In this document: positions 37,589-46,815 of the stretch, in pieces
Position numbering within the stretch: position 1 is the stretch's first letter
Layout of the letters: the number at the start of each line of letters is the position of its first letter
NCBI RefSeq assembly: GCF_022655595.1
Contig: NZ_CP093379.1
Span: forward strand, 165,001-229,000
Direction: 5' to 3'
Length of the DNA stretch: 64,000 nt
From: Ignatzschineria rhizosphaerae
GTDB lineage: Bacteria; Pseudomonadota; Gammaproteobacteria; Cardiobacteriales; Wohlfahrtiimonadaceae
Position numbers and translations under genes: made by a program
Notes under the pieces: model-generated
What the model saw: only the letters and a program-made list of their open reading frames with translations
The model's database searches: none
Told to the model about the DNA's origin: nothing

Positions 37589-39316
37589 TTAGTCGCGTGA
37601 TCTTTTTGGTGAAAAGCGATCTTCACGATTGAAAGTGCGTTTCTCATCTCGGTTATGGCGGCGTGAATCTTGTGATCCAAAGCTACGACCTTCACCTCGG
37701 TTGTTGTCGCGGTTAAACGGACGACCTTCGCCACGATTGTTGTCGCGATTAAACGGACGACCTTCACCACGGTTATTATCGCGATTAAACGGACGACCTT
37801 CGCCACGGTTATTATCGCGATTAAACGAACGACCTTCGCCACGATTGTTGTCGCGATTAAATGAACGGCCTTCGCCACGATTGTTGTCGCGATTAAACGG
37901 ACGACCTTCACCACGGTTATTATCGCGATCAAAAGAACGACCTTCGCCACGGTTATTATCGCGATTAAACGGACGACCTTCGCCACGATTGTTGTCGCGA
38001 TTAAACGGACGACCTTCGCCACGATTGTTGTCGCGATTAAACGGACGACCTTCGCCACGATTGTTGTCGCGATTAAACGGACGACCTTCACCACGGTTAT
38101 TATCGCGATTAAACGGACGACCTTCGCCACGATTGTTGTCGCGATTAAATGAACGGCCTTCGCCACGGTTATTATCGTGATTAAACGGACGACCTTCGCC
38201 ACGATTGTTGTCGCGATTAAATGAACGGCCTTCGCCACGATTGTTGTCACGATTAAATGGACGACCTTCGCCACGGTTATTATCACGATTAAATGGACGA
38301 CCTTCGCCGCGATTGTTGTCACGGTTAAACGGACGACCTTCACCGCGATTGTTGTCGCGGTTAAACGGACGGCCTTCATCACGATTGTTGTCACGGTCAA
38401 AAGAACGGCCTTCGCCACGATTGTTATCGCGATTAAATGGACGGTCTCCATCATGACGGCGTGCATCTTGAGATCCGCGATGATCGCGATTTAATTCACG
38501 GCGACGATCTAATTGGCTTCCACCAATGCGACGTGCTTTAGAACGTTGGCGTTCTGTCTTCTCATCAAGCGTCACACGTTGATGTTCAAGGCCAACTGAT
38601 TCAACAAGCTCTTTTAAGATTTCAGGATCAATATCAATAAATTGTCCTTCACGAAGACCTTTCGGTAACTCTACATTACCGTAACGAATACGGATAAGAC
38701 GAGAAACCATTAAACCTTGTGATTCCCAAAGACGGCGAACCTCACGGTTTTTACCGCCTTTAACAGTTACGTGATACCAGAAGTTTGCACCAGTTCCACC
38801 TGACCAGAGAATCTCCTCAAATTTAGAAAGGCCATCTTCAAACTCGATGCCATTTTTCATATTCTCGGCCATTTCATCGGTAAATTCACCAATCACGCGA
38901 ACAGCATATTCACGCTCTAATTCATGAGATGGGTGCATTAAACGATGCGCAAGTTCTCCATCGTTTGTAACAAGAAGAAGACCTTGTGTATTGATATCTA
39001 GACGGCCAACCGTAATCCAGCGACCATCATTAATGCGGGGAAGACTGTCAAAAATTGTTGGACGACCTTCAGGATCATGGCGAGTAGTAATCTCACCTTC
39101 TGGTTTGTAATAGATGAGGACACGACGTTCTTGTTCGCCGCTATCGATAGAAATACGACGACCATCTAAGAGGACAGTCTCTGTTCCATCGACTTGGCAT
39201 CCGAGCTCAGCGACTTCGTCATTGACCCTAATACGACCTTCGCTAATCCAACCTTCGATTTCTCGGCGTGAACCCAAACCCAGGTTCGCTAAAACTTTTT
39301 GTAAACGTTCTTTCAT
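37589..39316 (-). CDS. rluB: 23S rRNA pseudouridine synthase (RluB-like) with long Arg/Asn repeat tail
   Basis: A 575-residue protein. Residues 1-~245 form a complete RsuA/RluB-type pseudouridine synthase: an S4 domain (ERLQKVLANLGLGSRREIEGWISEGRIRVN), catalytic VGRLDINTQGLLLVTNDG with the active Asp, and KGGKNREVRRLWESQG. It modifies U2605-type sites in 23S rRNA. The remainder is a basic tail with 21 copies of a 12-residue repeat (RPFNRDNNRGEG consensus), likely disordered and RNA-binding. The start is the ATG at 39316 with TAAGGG five bases before it; ten extra upstream codons have no support. RluB and RluF homologues often carry low-complexity basic tails, but one this long and regular is unusual. 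Confidence 0.93.
   Translation of the reverse strand: MKERLQKVLANLGLGSRREIEGWISEGRIRVNDEVAELGCQVDGTETVLLDGRRISIDSGEQERRVLIYYKPEGEITTRHDPEGRPTIFDSLPRINDGRWITVGRLDINTQGLLLVTNDGELAHRLMHPSHELEREYAVRVIGEFTDEMAENMKNGIEFEDGLSKFEEILWSGGTGANFWYHVTVKGGKNREVRRLWESQGLMVSRLIRIRYGNVELPKGLREGQFIDIDPEILKELVESVGLEHQRVTLDEKTERQRSKARRIGGSQLDRRRELNRDHRGSQDARRHDGDRPFNRDNNRGEGRSFDRDNNRDEGRPFNRDNNRGEGRPFNRDNNRGEGRPFNRDNNRGEGRPFNRDNNRGEGRSFNRDNNRGEGRPFNHDNNRGEGRSFNRDNNRGEGRPFNRDNNRGEGRPFNRDNNRGEGRPFNRDNNRGEGRPFNRDNNRGEGRPFNRDNNRGEGRSFDRDNNRGEGRPFNRDNNRGEGRSFNRDNNRGEGRSFNRDNNRGEGRPFNRDNNRGEGRPFNRDNNRGEGRPFNRDNNRGEGRSFGSQDSRRHNRDEKRTFNREDRFSPKRSRD
37683..38438 (-). repeat. Tandem 36-bp repeat, 21 copies, in the rluB 3' end
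   Basis: Each 36-bp unit encodes R-P/S-F-N/D-R-D-N-N-R-G-E-G. Units differ at synonymous sites (CGN, GGN), with few coding changes (P/S, N/D, one R-to-H, one G-to-D). Copy number is prone to change. It creates long artefactual open frames on the other strand. Confidence 0.93.
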
Positions 39317-39447
39317 GATGCCCTTAAAATAGGAATTTAAATACATCTTATTATAGCTGATTCTTGCAATGAATTGTAGCGTATTGCAATAAAAACCTAA
39401 TAAGAGTGATGCTTGAATAGTGGCAGTTTAAAATGCCATTTAATAAT

Positions 39448-39485
39448 AAAAAAAGATCTCGAAGGTTTTTCCTTTGAGACCTTTA
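39448..39485 (-). terminator. Terminator upstream of rluB / before plsY stop region
   Basis: AGGTCTCAAAGG/CCTTCGAGATCT with an A-rich loop is followed on the minus strand by a run of seven Ts. It ends the plsY transcript (stop at 39530). Confidence 0.85.
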
Positions 39486-39529
39486 TAGGTGATTAACAAC
39501 TCTGAGGAGAATATTAATCATCGAGAGGC

Positions 39530-40132
39530 TTATTTTTTAGATTTCAGTTTCCCTTCTTCACCTTTGAGTAATCTTTGAATATTGCTTTTATGACGATAGA
39601 TTAAGAGTAGATCCATAAAGATCACTGCCCACACAATTTCGCTTGAAGCATTAAACAGATAGAGGAATATTGGTGCTGATACTGCCGCAATAAGTGCTGA
39701 GAGCGAGGAGATTTTTGTGATTGCAAAAATAATAATCCAAACGCCAAGTGCGCAGAGAGCCACTAAATAGTTAAGCCCTAAAATGGCGCCAAGCGCTGTT
39801 GCTACACCTTTTCCACCCTTAAATCCAAAGAAAATAGGGAAGAGGTGACCAATAAATGCCGCAATTGCAACGAGCGACACCGTAAGTGGTGACTGATTGA
39901 GTAGCCATGCCAAAATAACAGGAATAAGACCTTTTAAAAGATCTCCTAGAAGTGTTAATGCCGCAAGCTTTTTGCCACCGATACGCATGACGTTAGTAGC
40001 GCCGGGGTTGCCAGAGCCTTCGGTACGAGGATCAGGAAGACCTGCAAGCTTACAGAGAATAATTGCGGATGAAAGCGAGCCAATAAGGTAGCTTCCACCA
40101 ATTAAAAGGTAACCGAAAAGGGTAATATCCAT
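39530..40132 (-). CDS. plsY: Acyl-phosphate:glycerol-3-phosphate acyltransferase PlsY
   Basis: This 200-residue inner-membrane enzyme transfers an acyl group from acyl-phosphate to glycerol-3-phosphate in the first step of phospholipid synthesis. It has five to seven hydrophobic segments and both diagnostic motifs, GSGNPGATNVMR (~37-48) and FKGGKGVATALG (~103-114). Its length matches the family. It follows the helicase gene by 27 bp, so the two may be co-transcribed, and it ends in a strong terminator. Confidence 0.96.
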   Translation of the reverse strand: MDITLFGYLLIGGSYLIGSLSSAIILCKLAGLPDPRTEGSGNPGATNVMRIGGKKLAALTLLGDLLKGLIPVILAWLLNQSPLTVSLVAIAAFIGHLFPIFFGFKGGKGVATALGAILGLNYLVALCALGVWIIIFAITKISSLSALIAAVSAPIFLYLFNASSEIVWAVIFMDLLLIYRHKSNIQRLLKGEEGKLKSKK

Positions 40133-40159
40133 TTTTAAAATCTCAGATGAGGGAAAAAA

Positions 40160-42109
40160 TTATGAGCTAGTTTCTCGTTTATTTTCCATGTAGTCAAAAA
40201 AACGTGTAATACGTTCAGGTTTTAATGTTTTTGTCATCGGCGGTAAACTGTCTAAAAAGCGCTTACCATAGCGACTTTTCGATAATCTTGTATCTGCAAT
40301 GACTAGCACGCCATAATCATCATGATCGCGAATTAATCGACCTACACCTTGTTTTAAAGCGATAATTGCTTTTGGTAATTGGTAAGTACTGAAGGGGTCA
40401 TAACCTTGCTCTCGAATAAGATCCATTTTTGCCTGCTCAATAGGATCTCCTGGCGAGGAGAACGGGAATTTTTCAATAATTACGCAAGAGAGCGCATCAC
40501 CTTTAACATCAACGCCTTCCCAAAAACTCATTGTTCCTAGTAAAATGCCGTTACCGGATGCTTTAAAGGCTTCAATGAGTTGCATTTTGGGCATATCACC
40601 TTGTACAAAAAGGGGATAGGCTGTTTTTTTCTTTAAGAGCTCTTTAGCCTCATTGAGCGCGCGATAACTGGTAAAGAGGATAAAACTTCTTCCTTTGGCA
40701 ATATCTATAACTGGCAACACCGCATCAATCATCTCTGGTAAAAACTTGGGATCACTTGGTAAAGGTAGGTGATCAGGATGATAGAGTAGGGATGTCCGTG
40801 GATAATCAAAGGGGCTATCGAGCTTTAAAGTATTCTTTTTAGAGAGTCCAAGCGGACGGCAGAAATAGCTAAAATCATCTTTTACCGCTAATGTTGCTGA
40901 GGTGAAGATCCAGCTAGCATTGAGCGATCCGCTATTTTTACGAAATTGCTCGGAGATATCTAGTGGCGTTGAGTGAAACGTGATATTAAAGGTATAAGTT
41001 TCAAGCCAGTTAATCGCGTTGACGGAATCGGGGGTCTTCTCGCTTAAAAGAAGGATCTTCCAAGTCATAATGATCTCTTCTAACCGCTCTACAAGTTTTA
41101 GAAAGATTTGTGCGCGTATTTTGAGAGGATCGACAATAGAAAGAATTGTTTTTGCAATATCATAGATCTCTTGAAAAAGCCCCGTGATAATCGGGTTCTC
41201 TTCAAATTCAGAGAGTGCATAGCGCTGATTATATTGTGGCAGTGCTTTACGAAGATCTGTAAGCGCTTTAAAAAGCGCATCAGCTGCCGTATCGTGACCA
41301 CTAAAGTCAGCAGCTTCAACGGCAATAGCTTTATTGAGATCATCGATCCAATCATGAAATTGCTTTGTCGATAATTGCGTACTAAAGAAGAGTCCCGCCG
41401 TTTCTGCTAATTGGTGGGCTTCATCAATAATGATAATTTCAGCTTCAGGTAGAATCTCGCCAAAACCATCTTGCTTGAGTGCAAGATCCGCGCAAAGAAG
41501 ATGATGATTGATCACAACGACATCTGAATCCATCGCTTTTTTTCGGGCTTTAAAGACAAAGCACTCTTCAAAATCAGGGCATTCGTTATGAAGACAGTTC
41601 TCTGTTGTTGAGGTTACTTGTGGCCAGAGCTCAGTCTCAGTAATGCCGGAGAGTTGAGTGATATCACCCGTTGCATCTTGTCCTGCAAAGCGCTCAATTT
41701 TAAAGAATTGTTCAACTTGTTTTTTATTTTCAAATCGGCCACGAGCCCGTAAGGTCTTTGTGCGATAAAGGCAGAGATAATTTGAACGACCTTTAAGAAG
41801 GGCTGTTGAAATAGGATGTTTAATAAGCCCCTTTAAGAGGGGGATATCTTTTTCAAAGAGCTGGTCTTGAAGGTGTTTTGTTCCTGTTGAAATTAAAGTT
41901 TTACGTTTTGATAAGAGTGCTGGGACAAGATAGGCAAATGTTTTTCCGGTACCAGTTCCTGCTTCGACAATGAGTGTGTCATGTTCTTCTATTGCTTCAG
42001 CAATCGCTTTAGCCATCTTAATCTGTTCGTCACGGGGCTGATATCCTTCAATTGCTAGGCTTAAATTGCCACCATCGGCAAAAAAATGCGTAATGCTCTC
42101 TCTATTCAT
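40160..42109 (-). CDS. yoaA: YoaA/DinG-type ATP-dependent DNA helicase
   Basis: This 649-residue XPD/DinG-family superfamily 2 helicase has Walker A VEAGTGTGKTFAYL (~50), the four-Cys iron-sulphur region (LCLYRTKTLR ... CLHNECPDFEEC), the DEAH box IIIDEAHQLAETAG, an SATL motif and C-terminal motifs ILLGTMSFWEGVDVKG and QGVGRLIRDHDDYG. YoaA helps repair replication-blocking damage and works with HolC in E. coli. DinG is longer, so the YoaA name is preferred. It uses ATP in the cytoplasm. MITE-like element B lies 223 bp upstream of its start. Confidence 0.9.
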   Translation of the reverse strand: MNRESITHFFADGGNLSLAIEGYQPRDEQIKMAKAIAEAIEEHDTLIVEAGTGTGKTFAYLVPALLSKRKTLISTGTKHLQDQLFEKDIPLLKGLIKHPISTALLKGRSNYLCLYRTKTLRARGRFENKKQVEQFFKIERFAGQDATGDITQLSGITETELWPQVTSTTENCLHNECPDFEECFVFKARKKAMDSDVVVINHHLLCADLALKQDGFGEILPEAEIIIIDEAHQLAETAGLFFSTQLSTKQFHDWIDDLNKAIAVEAADFSGHDTAADALFKALTDLRKALPQYNQRYALSEFEENPIITGLFQEIYDIAKTILSIVDPLKIRAQIFLKLVERLEEIIMTWKILLLSEKTPDSVNAINWLETYTFNITFHSTPLDISEQFRKNSGSLNASWIFTSATLAVKDDFSYFCRPLGLSKKNTLKLDSPFDYPRTSLLYHPDHLPLPSDPKFLPEMIDAVLPVIDIAKGRSFILFTSYRALNEAKELLKKKTAYPLFVQGDMPKMQLIEAFKASGNGILLGTMSFWEGVDVKGDALSCVIIEKFPFSSPGDPIEQAKMDLIREQGYDPFSTYQLPKAIIALKQGVGRLIRDHDDYGVLVIADTRLSKSRYGKRFLDSLPPMTKTLKPERITRFFDYMENKRETSS

Positions 42110-42237
42110 AATGATATTGTCGTTTTAAATCTTTATAAGGGTGATTGATGGGAAAGAAATATCGCAGTTCATCTTAACATCAATTGCCGGTCAGCTATTG
42201 TAGCTGTTTTTTTGAAAATTCTATAATTACAAAAAAT

Positions 42238-42262
42238 CCTTGAGGTTTTTTCTCAAGGCTTT
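42238..42262 (-). terminator. Orphan hairpin terminator in the yoaA upstream gap
   Basis: CCTTGAG/CTCAAGG arms are followed on the minus strand by a run of six Ts (after one A). No gene ends immediately before it on that strand within 900 bp, so it may cut read-through from the M16 genes. Confidence 0.6.
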
Positions 42263-42332
42263 TGTTGATGAATTTTGTGGAAAAGGGCTGATTATTTCTT
42301 GCTGTCAGCCATAATTTTGAGTTCTTTATAGA

Positions 42333-42545
42333 TATAGTAAAATCGGTTTAAGAAAAACAAGCCTTAAACAGCTGATACGGAGTTTTACAAAGAACACGAA
42401 ACATTCCCTCCAGCGCGGCATCAATCTATAAATAAAAGTACGTATTAAACAGTGCTTGCAAGATGCCGGGTAGAACATATTTCTTATTGTTAATAGCCGA
42501 TGCGCCGGCATTTAAATCCGCCTATTTTGAACCTATTTCACTATA
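42333..42545. repeat. MITE-like element, copy B (long form)
   Basis: 213 bp between TATAGTAAAATCGGTTTAAG and GAACCTATTTCACTATA. In addition to the core shared with copy A it contains an ACATTCCCTCCAGC-bearing segment also present in copy G. It is non-coding. Confidence 0.8.
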
Positions 42546-42584
42546 TTTTAAATACTAATTCTTTAGAGGAAGGGGGATTTATTG

Positions 42585-42752
42585 CTATATAAGAGAAATC
42601 GGTTTAAAAATCACTGAATCAGATTGCCGGTGCATCGATTATGAGAAGCACAAGAATCGTTCTATCCGGCAGCATGCAAGCTAATTTGATACACACTTTG
42701 TGCTCTTAATACTTTTAAAATAATGTTTCTTGAACCGAATCTATTATATATA
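42585..42752. repeat. MITE-like element, copy C (inverted relative to A)
   Basis: 168 bp. The left end is AGAAATCGGTTTAA and the right end CTTGAACCGAATCTA. The interior GATTGCCGGTGCATCG ... CCGGCAGCATGCAAGCT is the reverse complement of the arms in A. It lies 40 bp from copy B. Confidence 0.8.
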
Positions 42753-42754
42753 GC

Positions 42755-42850
42755 TATCACGTATTAAATTCTGATTCGAACCGAAAAAGGCTTAAAACGG
42801 CTGGCACGTAATTTCCAAAAATATGCAAGCATTCGACCTATCTGCTCATC
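42755..42850. repeat. Degenerate MITE-like fragment, copy D
   Basis: About 95 bp (GAACCGAAAAAGGCTTAAAACGG...GGCTGGCACG) aligns by eye with the left half of the long form (B and G) and lacks the right half. The remainder of the gap to the M16 gene (42850-43080) shows nothing recognisable. Confidence 0.55.
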
Positions 42851-43080
42851 AACCTTTTTTAGGAGGAAGACTAACTAATAAATTTTGACTTAAAGAATAT
42901 GTATTCCAGATGTAAATTCTAAAGATCGCTGAAAGATGCATCTAAAACAGATTTAGAAGTTATTTTATAAAAGTTTTTAAAGCGGGATCTATCAATATAG
43001 AGGAATGTCGAAAAAAGTGCTGTTCTATTTTTAATCAAAGTTATAAAAGCGCATTCCTATCGGGGTTGTTGGCAATGTAA

Positions 43081-43136
43081 TAGGGCTATCCCAAAACTTA
43101 TCCACAGGAACTGTGAACAACTTGGGATAGCCCTTA
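43081..43136. repeat. Large imperfect hairpin carrying a DnaA-box-like pair
   Basis: Outer arms AGGGCTATCCCAA/TTGGGATAGCCCT enclose inverted TTATCCACA (43098-43106) and TGTGAACAA (43112-43120). It lies 48 bp past the stop of the M16 gene, so a terminator role on the minus strand is possible, although there is no T run. Confidence 0.6.
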
Positions 43137-43184
43137 TTGATCTCATGAATCTTTTAAGTTACTGATTAAATGAGATATTTGTCG

Positions 43185-44513
43185 TTATTTTTCTGTTTTT
43201 GCAGCCTCAACATAGCCGCCGACAATCACTGTTGCCATCTCCTTTGGGTTGACATGGCGTTTAAATGCCGATTGTATCTCTGCAGGCGTAATGGCCTTCA
43301 CTTTTTCAGGCAGCGTTTCATAATAATCGAGGGGAAGATTATAATTTGCTAATCCTAAAATCGCATTGGCGAGTTTTGCGTTGCTATTAAGGTCGAGTAC
43401 TAAAGCCCCTAAAAAGTTATTTTTTGCGCGTTGTAAGGCATCTTCTTCTGGGCCTTCAGCGATAAATTTAGTAATCACAGCCTTACTCTTTTCGATCGCT
43501 TCTTCCACGCTCTCATTTTTGGTAGAGAAACTAACCGTAAATGGGCCTTCATACATGCCGGCAGCAAAATAACTATAAATGCCGTACGTTAAACCATCTT
43601 TTTCCCGGATATTGGTCATTAAAATAGAAGTTAAACCGCTACCCCCTAAAAGATGATTTCCTACGATTAAGGGCAGATAATCCTTATTAAAGCGATCAAT
43701 AGCAGGTTGGCCCATAATCACTTGTGTTTGCGGACTATTGAATGCTTGTTCCACGGTTTTGTTAGTCGTTACAGATTTAATATCGATGTTAAGGGGAGCA
43801 ACTTCTCCTTGGCCAAGAAGCCCACTAATATGAGTTGCAATTTTTTCAGCATCTTCCTTGCTAATATCGCCGACAAAGACAATTTTGGCATTATTGGCAT
43901 GGTAGAACTGTGTACGGAATTTCTCTAAATCACTCATTGTTAGTGATTTTAAGGATTGTTCTAACATTTTAGAAGTCGCGCCCACAACCGTATTTGGGTA
44001 GAGTGTTTCATAGTAGAGCTCATTAGCGATTTGCCCTGGGTTATCGAGAATTGCTTTTTGTCCATCAATGGCTTGTGCGCGTTCTCTCTCAAAGACTTTC
44101 TCGTTAAAATTAGCCTCCATAAGGACTTCATAGAAAAGTTCAAGGGAGGGCTTTAATGACGTCTCTTTCGTTAAAGAGCGTAAAGAGAAATTAGTGCTGG
44201 TTAATGAGCTTCCGGCATTGATACTACTTTGTAGATCATCAAGCTTTGTTAAGAAATCTTCTTCATTTAGCCTAGATGTACCTTTAGTCATCATATTTGC
44301 GGTCATGCTTGCTAAGCCATATTGATTGCCTTCGCGTAAGCTTCCGGCATCAAGGGAAACAATCATATCCATAATGGGGATTTCTGGTGCTTGTAGAAAA
44401 TAGACTGAGGCGCCTTCTTTGGTTTTCCAAGTTTCAACTTGAGAAGCTCCATTAGCGGTAAGTCCGATTAAAAATGCGGAAGTGGCAAGAATTCCTGCGA
44501 GTAAATTTTTCAT
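43185..44513 (-). CDS. M16-family peptidase-like protein, non-catalytic subunit
   Basis: This 442-residue periplasmic protein has a signal peptide (MKNLLAGILATSAFLIGLTANGAS). It has the two-lobed M16 fold, but at the position of the HxxEH zinc motif it reads YGLASMTANMM, so it lacks the catalytic residues. Such proteins pair with an active M16 partner, as here with the gene 13 bp upstream. The start is the ATG at 44513, where AGGAGAG is correctly spaced; the open frame runs 11 codons further. Its C-terminal half has the usual R-Y pair region (GLTYGIYSYFAAGMYEG). Confidence 0.9.
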   Translation of the reverse strand: MKNLLAGILATSAFLIGLTANGASQVETWKTKEGASVYFLQAPEIPIMDMIVSLDAGSLREGNQYGLASMTANMMTKGTSRLNEEDFLTKLDDLQSSINAGSSLTSTNFSLRSLTKETSLKPSLELFYEVLMEANFNEKVFERERAQAIDGQKAILDNPGQIANELYYETLYPNTVVGATSKMLEQSLKSLTMSDLEKFRTQFYHANNAKIVFVGDISKEDAEKIATHISGLLGQGEVAPLNIDIKSVTTNKTVEQAFNSPQTQVIMGQPAIDRFNKDYLPLIVGNHLLGGSGLTSILMTNIREKDGLTYGIYSYFAAGMYEGPFTVSFSTKNESVEEAIEKSKAVITKFIAEGPEEDALQRAKNNFLGALVLDLNSNAKLANAILGLANYNLPLDYYETLPEKVKAITPAEIQSAFKRHVNPKEMATVIVGGYVEAAKTEK

Positions 44514-44526
44514 GATCTCTCTCCTA

Positions 44527-45948
44527 TTATTCTGTTGCTGTATCAATCAGCACGGCATCAGAGGTTTCTAACAGGTTGGCTGCTTGTTTAGTGGGATGGA
44601 GCGTTGCCACGGTTAATAAATCGTCTTGGAAATATTTGTTGGCAACATTTTGAATCATTTCAGGGGTGACTTTTTTCAAGAGCTCTACGCGTTTCTCTGC
44701 ATTTTGCCAGCCTTCACCTGTGGTTTCTGCTTGACCGATCAGCATTGCTTGGGAGTAGACTGAATCTTTAGCGTAGATGCTACTTGCTTCATAAAGGCCA
44801 ATAATACGATCTAGTTCTGCTTGCGTTACTGGTGTTGTTTGAAGATTTTTTATCTCTTTTTTAAATGCGATTTCTAAATCTTCTAAAGAGTTCTTTTCGC
44901 TAGGAACCCCCACAAAAGTAAAAGGAGTAACGTAACGAGCGCCGTAGCTATAGAAGCTCCCTGCTTGCAAGGCGATTTGCTGATCTCTGACCATGCTTTT
45001 ACTTAAGCGAGAAGAGTTTGTTCCATCGAGAATGATTGAGGTTAAAAGTAGAGCCGCTGCATCCATTGAGCCCTCTTCAATCTCATTGACACTAGGGACT
45101 TTATAGCCCATAAAAATCACAGGAAGATTGGCTGGAACAGCAAGGTTTACTCGTTTTTCACCTTCTTGTGCCACTTCAAAGTTGTAAGGGCGAGTAATAT
45201 TCTCACTACTTGGAATATTGCCAAAGTAGTGCTCTACCATTTCGATTGTTTTCGTAGGATCGACATCACCTACAATTACCACTGTCGCGTTATTAGGCGC
45301 ATAAAATTGCTCGTACCATTTTTGAAGGTCTTCCAACTGCCATGAGTGGATCTCCGGCATCCAGCCAATAATCGGGTTACGATAAGCGCTGGTATTAAAC
45401 ATGGTGGCACTAAATGTTTCATAGAGCTTTGCTTGAGGATTACTATCTGTTCTTTGACGGCGCTCTTCGGCAACAACGAGTCTTTCTGGTGCAAAGTCAG
45501 CTTCACGAAGCTCTAGGTTTTGCATGCGATCGGCCTCTAGTTTGAGTGCCGTTTCTAACTCCCATGCCGGTAGATTTTCAAAATAGCCGGTGTAATCAGT
45601 GGAGGTGAAAGCATTATCTCTTCCCCCTAAGTTAGCAATAATCGTTGAGTGCTCGTTAGGGCCTAATGTATCTGTTCCTTTGAACATCATATGCTCAAGC
45701 ATATGAGAGACTCCACCAAGACCACGAGGCTCATCAACAGAGCCAACTTTATACCAAACCATTGCCGTGACGACAGGGGTTCGATGATCTTCTCGAACAA
45801 CCACTTTTAAGCCATTATTTAAAGTTGCTTCATGAGTATTCTCAAAAGAGGTGATCTCAGGCGCGGCAAAGGCAAATGAGATGGTGGAAAAAGAGAAAGC
45901 GGCTACGAATAGTTGTGCCGCTTTCTTGAGGGAGTGAGTCTGTGTCAT
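44527..45948 (-). CDS. M16-family zinc metallopeptidase, catalytic subunit
   Basis: This 473-residue periplasmic peptidase has a signal peptide ending near FAFAAPEIT. The inverted zinc motif HMLEH is at 82-86, within GGVSHMLEHMMFKGT, and a distal Glu in VVAEERRQRTDSNP completes the pitrilysin-type site. It degrades peptides in the periplasm; exact substrates are unknown. It forms an operon pair with the inactive partner downstream, like other gammaproteobacterial M16 pairs. AGAGGAGCACAGCAT gives a good ribosome-binding site. Confidence 0.93.
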   Translation of the reverse strand: MTQTHSLKKAAQLFVAAFSFSTISFAFAAPEITSFENTHEATLNNGLKVVVREDHRTPVVTAMVWYKVGSVDEPRGLGGVSHMLEHMMFKGTDTLGPNEHSTIIANLGGRDNAFTSTDYTGYFENLPAWELETALKLEADRMQNLELREADFAPERLVVAEERRQRTDSNPQAKLYETFSATMFNTSAYRNPIIGWMPEIHSWQLEDLQKWYEQFYAPNNATVVIVGDVDPTKTIEMVEHYFGNIPSSENITRPYNFEVAQEGEKRVNLAVPANLPVIFMGYKVPSVNEIEEGSMDAAALLLTSIILDGTNSSRLSKSMVRDQQIALQAGSFYSYGARYVTPFTFVGVPSEKNSLEDLEIAFKKEIKNLQTTPVTQAELDRIIGLYEASSIYAKDSVYSQAMLIGQAETTGEGWQNAEKRVELLKKVTPEMIQNVANKYFQDDLLTVATLHPTKQAANLLETSDAVLIDTATE

Positions 45949-45986
45949 ATGCTGTGCTCCTCTTAATAGTAATTTGATTGAACGAA

Positions 45987-46712
45987 TTATTCGTCGACCG
46001 TCAATGTTGATCCTGTGACAAAACCTTCTGCAGGATCGTTAAGTTTAAAGACAAGATCAATAACTTTACGAAGCTCTCTTGCATCAGGCGCGCCTTCTGG
46101 CATCACGCTCATTCTTAATGAGGAGTTGATGCAAATAGGATCAATTGCATTAAATGCTATCTTACCTTCTGATTCATTTTCAAGTGCAAAAGTTTTCATG
46201 AGTGTCATCAAGCCGGCTTTTGCAACAGCGTAGCTACCCCAGTAAGCTTTATCACCAAAAGCGACTTCATCATGGGCAAAAAAGATCACAGAAGCACGTT
46301 CTGATTGATCTAAAAGTGGTAGCATCGCATGCGTAAGAAAGTAGGGCGCATTTAGCGTGATTTGTAATCCATGATGCCACTTTTCAGGCGTAGTATGCGC
46401 AAGCGGCGTGAGGTATCCTAAGTTAATAGCGCCATGAACAATACCGTCTAATCGGCCAAACTCCGCGCCGAGGTTTTGTGCGAGGTTATAGTAATCAAGA
46501 TCTTCAACCTTTAAGAAATCCATCGCAACGATAGCAGGTTCAGCACCACCACGGTTAACGATAATATCGTAGATCGGATTGAGTTTCTCTTCTTTACGGC
46601 CCATTAAAATAATGGTTGCGCCTAAATCTGCTAAGCGAAGCGCTGATTCTTTGCCAATAGCCCCTGAGGCGCCTGTAACTAAAATAATTTTTCCATCTAA
46701 AGGTTTTGTCAT
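45987..46712 (-). CDS. Short-chain dehydrogenase/reductase (YciK-like)
   Basis: This 241-residue cytoplasmic oxidoreductase has the Rossmann Gly motif TGASGAIG, an NADP-type MGRKEEKL segment and the YxxxK catalytic pair (SYAVAK). The usual catalytic Ser, about 13 residues before Tyr, falls in FAHDEVAFG and is not obvious, so activity is uncertain. YciK is the nearest annotated relative in gammaproteobacteria, where it is often next to ubiG and gph, and here too ubiG is directly upstream. The start is the ATG at 46712 with AAGGATC before it. The longer frame (to 46844) has no support. Confidence 0.85.
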   Translation of the reverse strand: MTKPLDGKIILVTGASGAIGKESALRLADLGATIILMGRKEEKLNPIYDIIVNRGGAEPAIVAMDFLKVEDLDYYNLAQNLGAEFGRLDGIVHGAINLGYLTPLAHTTPEKWHHGLQITLNAPYFLTHAMLPLLDQSERASVIFFAHDEVAFGDKAYWGSYAVAKAGLMTLMKTFALENESEGKIAFNAIDPICINSSLRMSVMPEGAPDARELRKVIDLVFKLNDPAEGFVTGSTLTVDE

Positions 46713-46815
46713 GTCATGATCCTTTTTTAATGAAAAGCGGATGGCAAAGAGAATGTAACGCCTCTTTGCTCGCTTGATCGTTGATAATGAATCGGTTTTA
46801 AGTGTGAAATGGCAA

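Noticed and set aside
37585-38466. Open frames on both strands across the rluB repeat
   Set aside because: Repeat-driven shadows; the RluB frame carries the pseudouridine synthase motifs.
43081-43136. Replication origin
   Set aside because: One DnaA-box pair only; no AT-rich unwinding region with further boxes, and no dnaA, dnaN or gyrB nearby.
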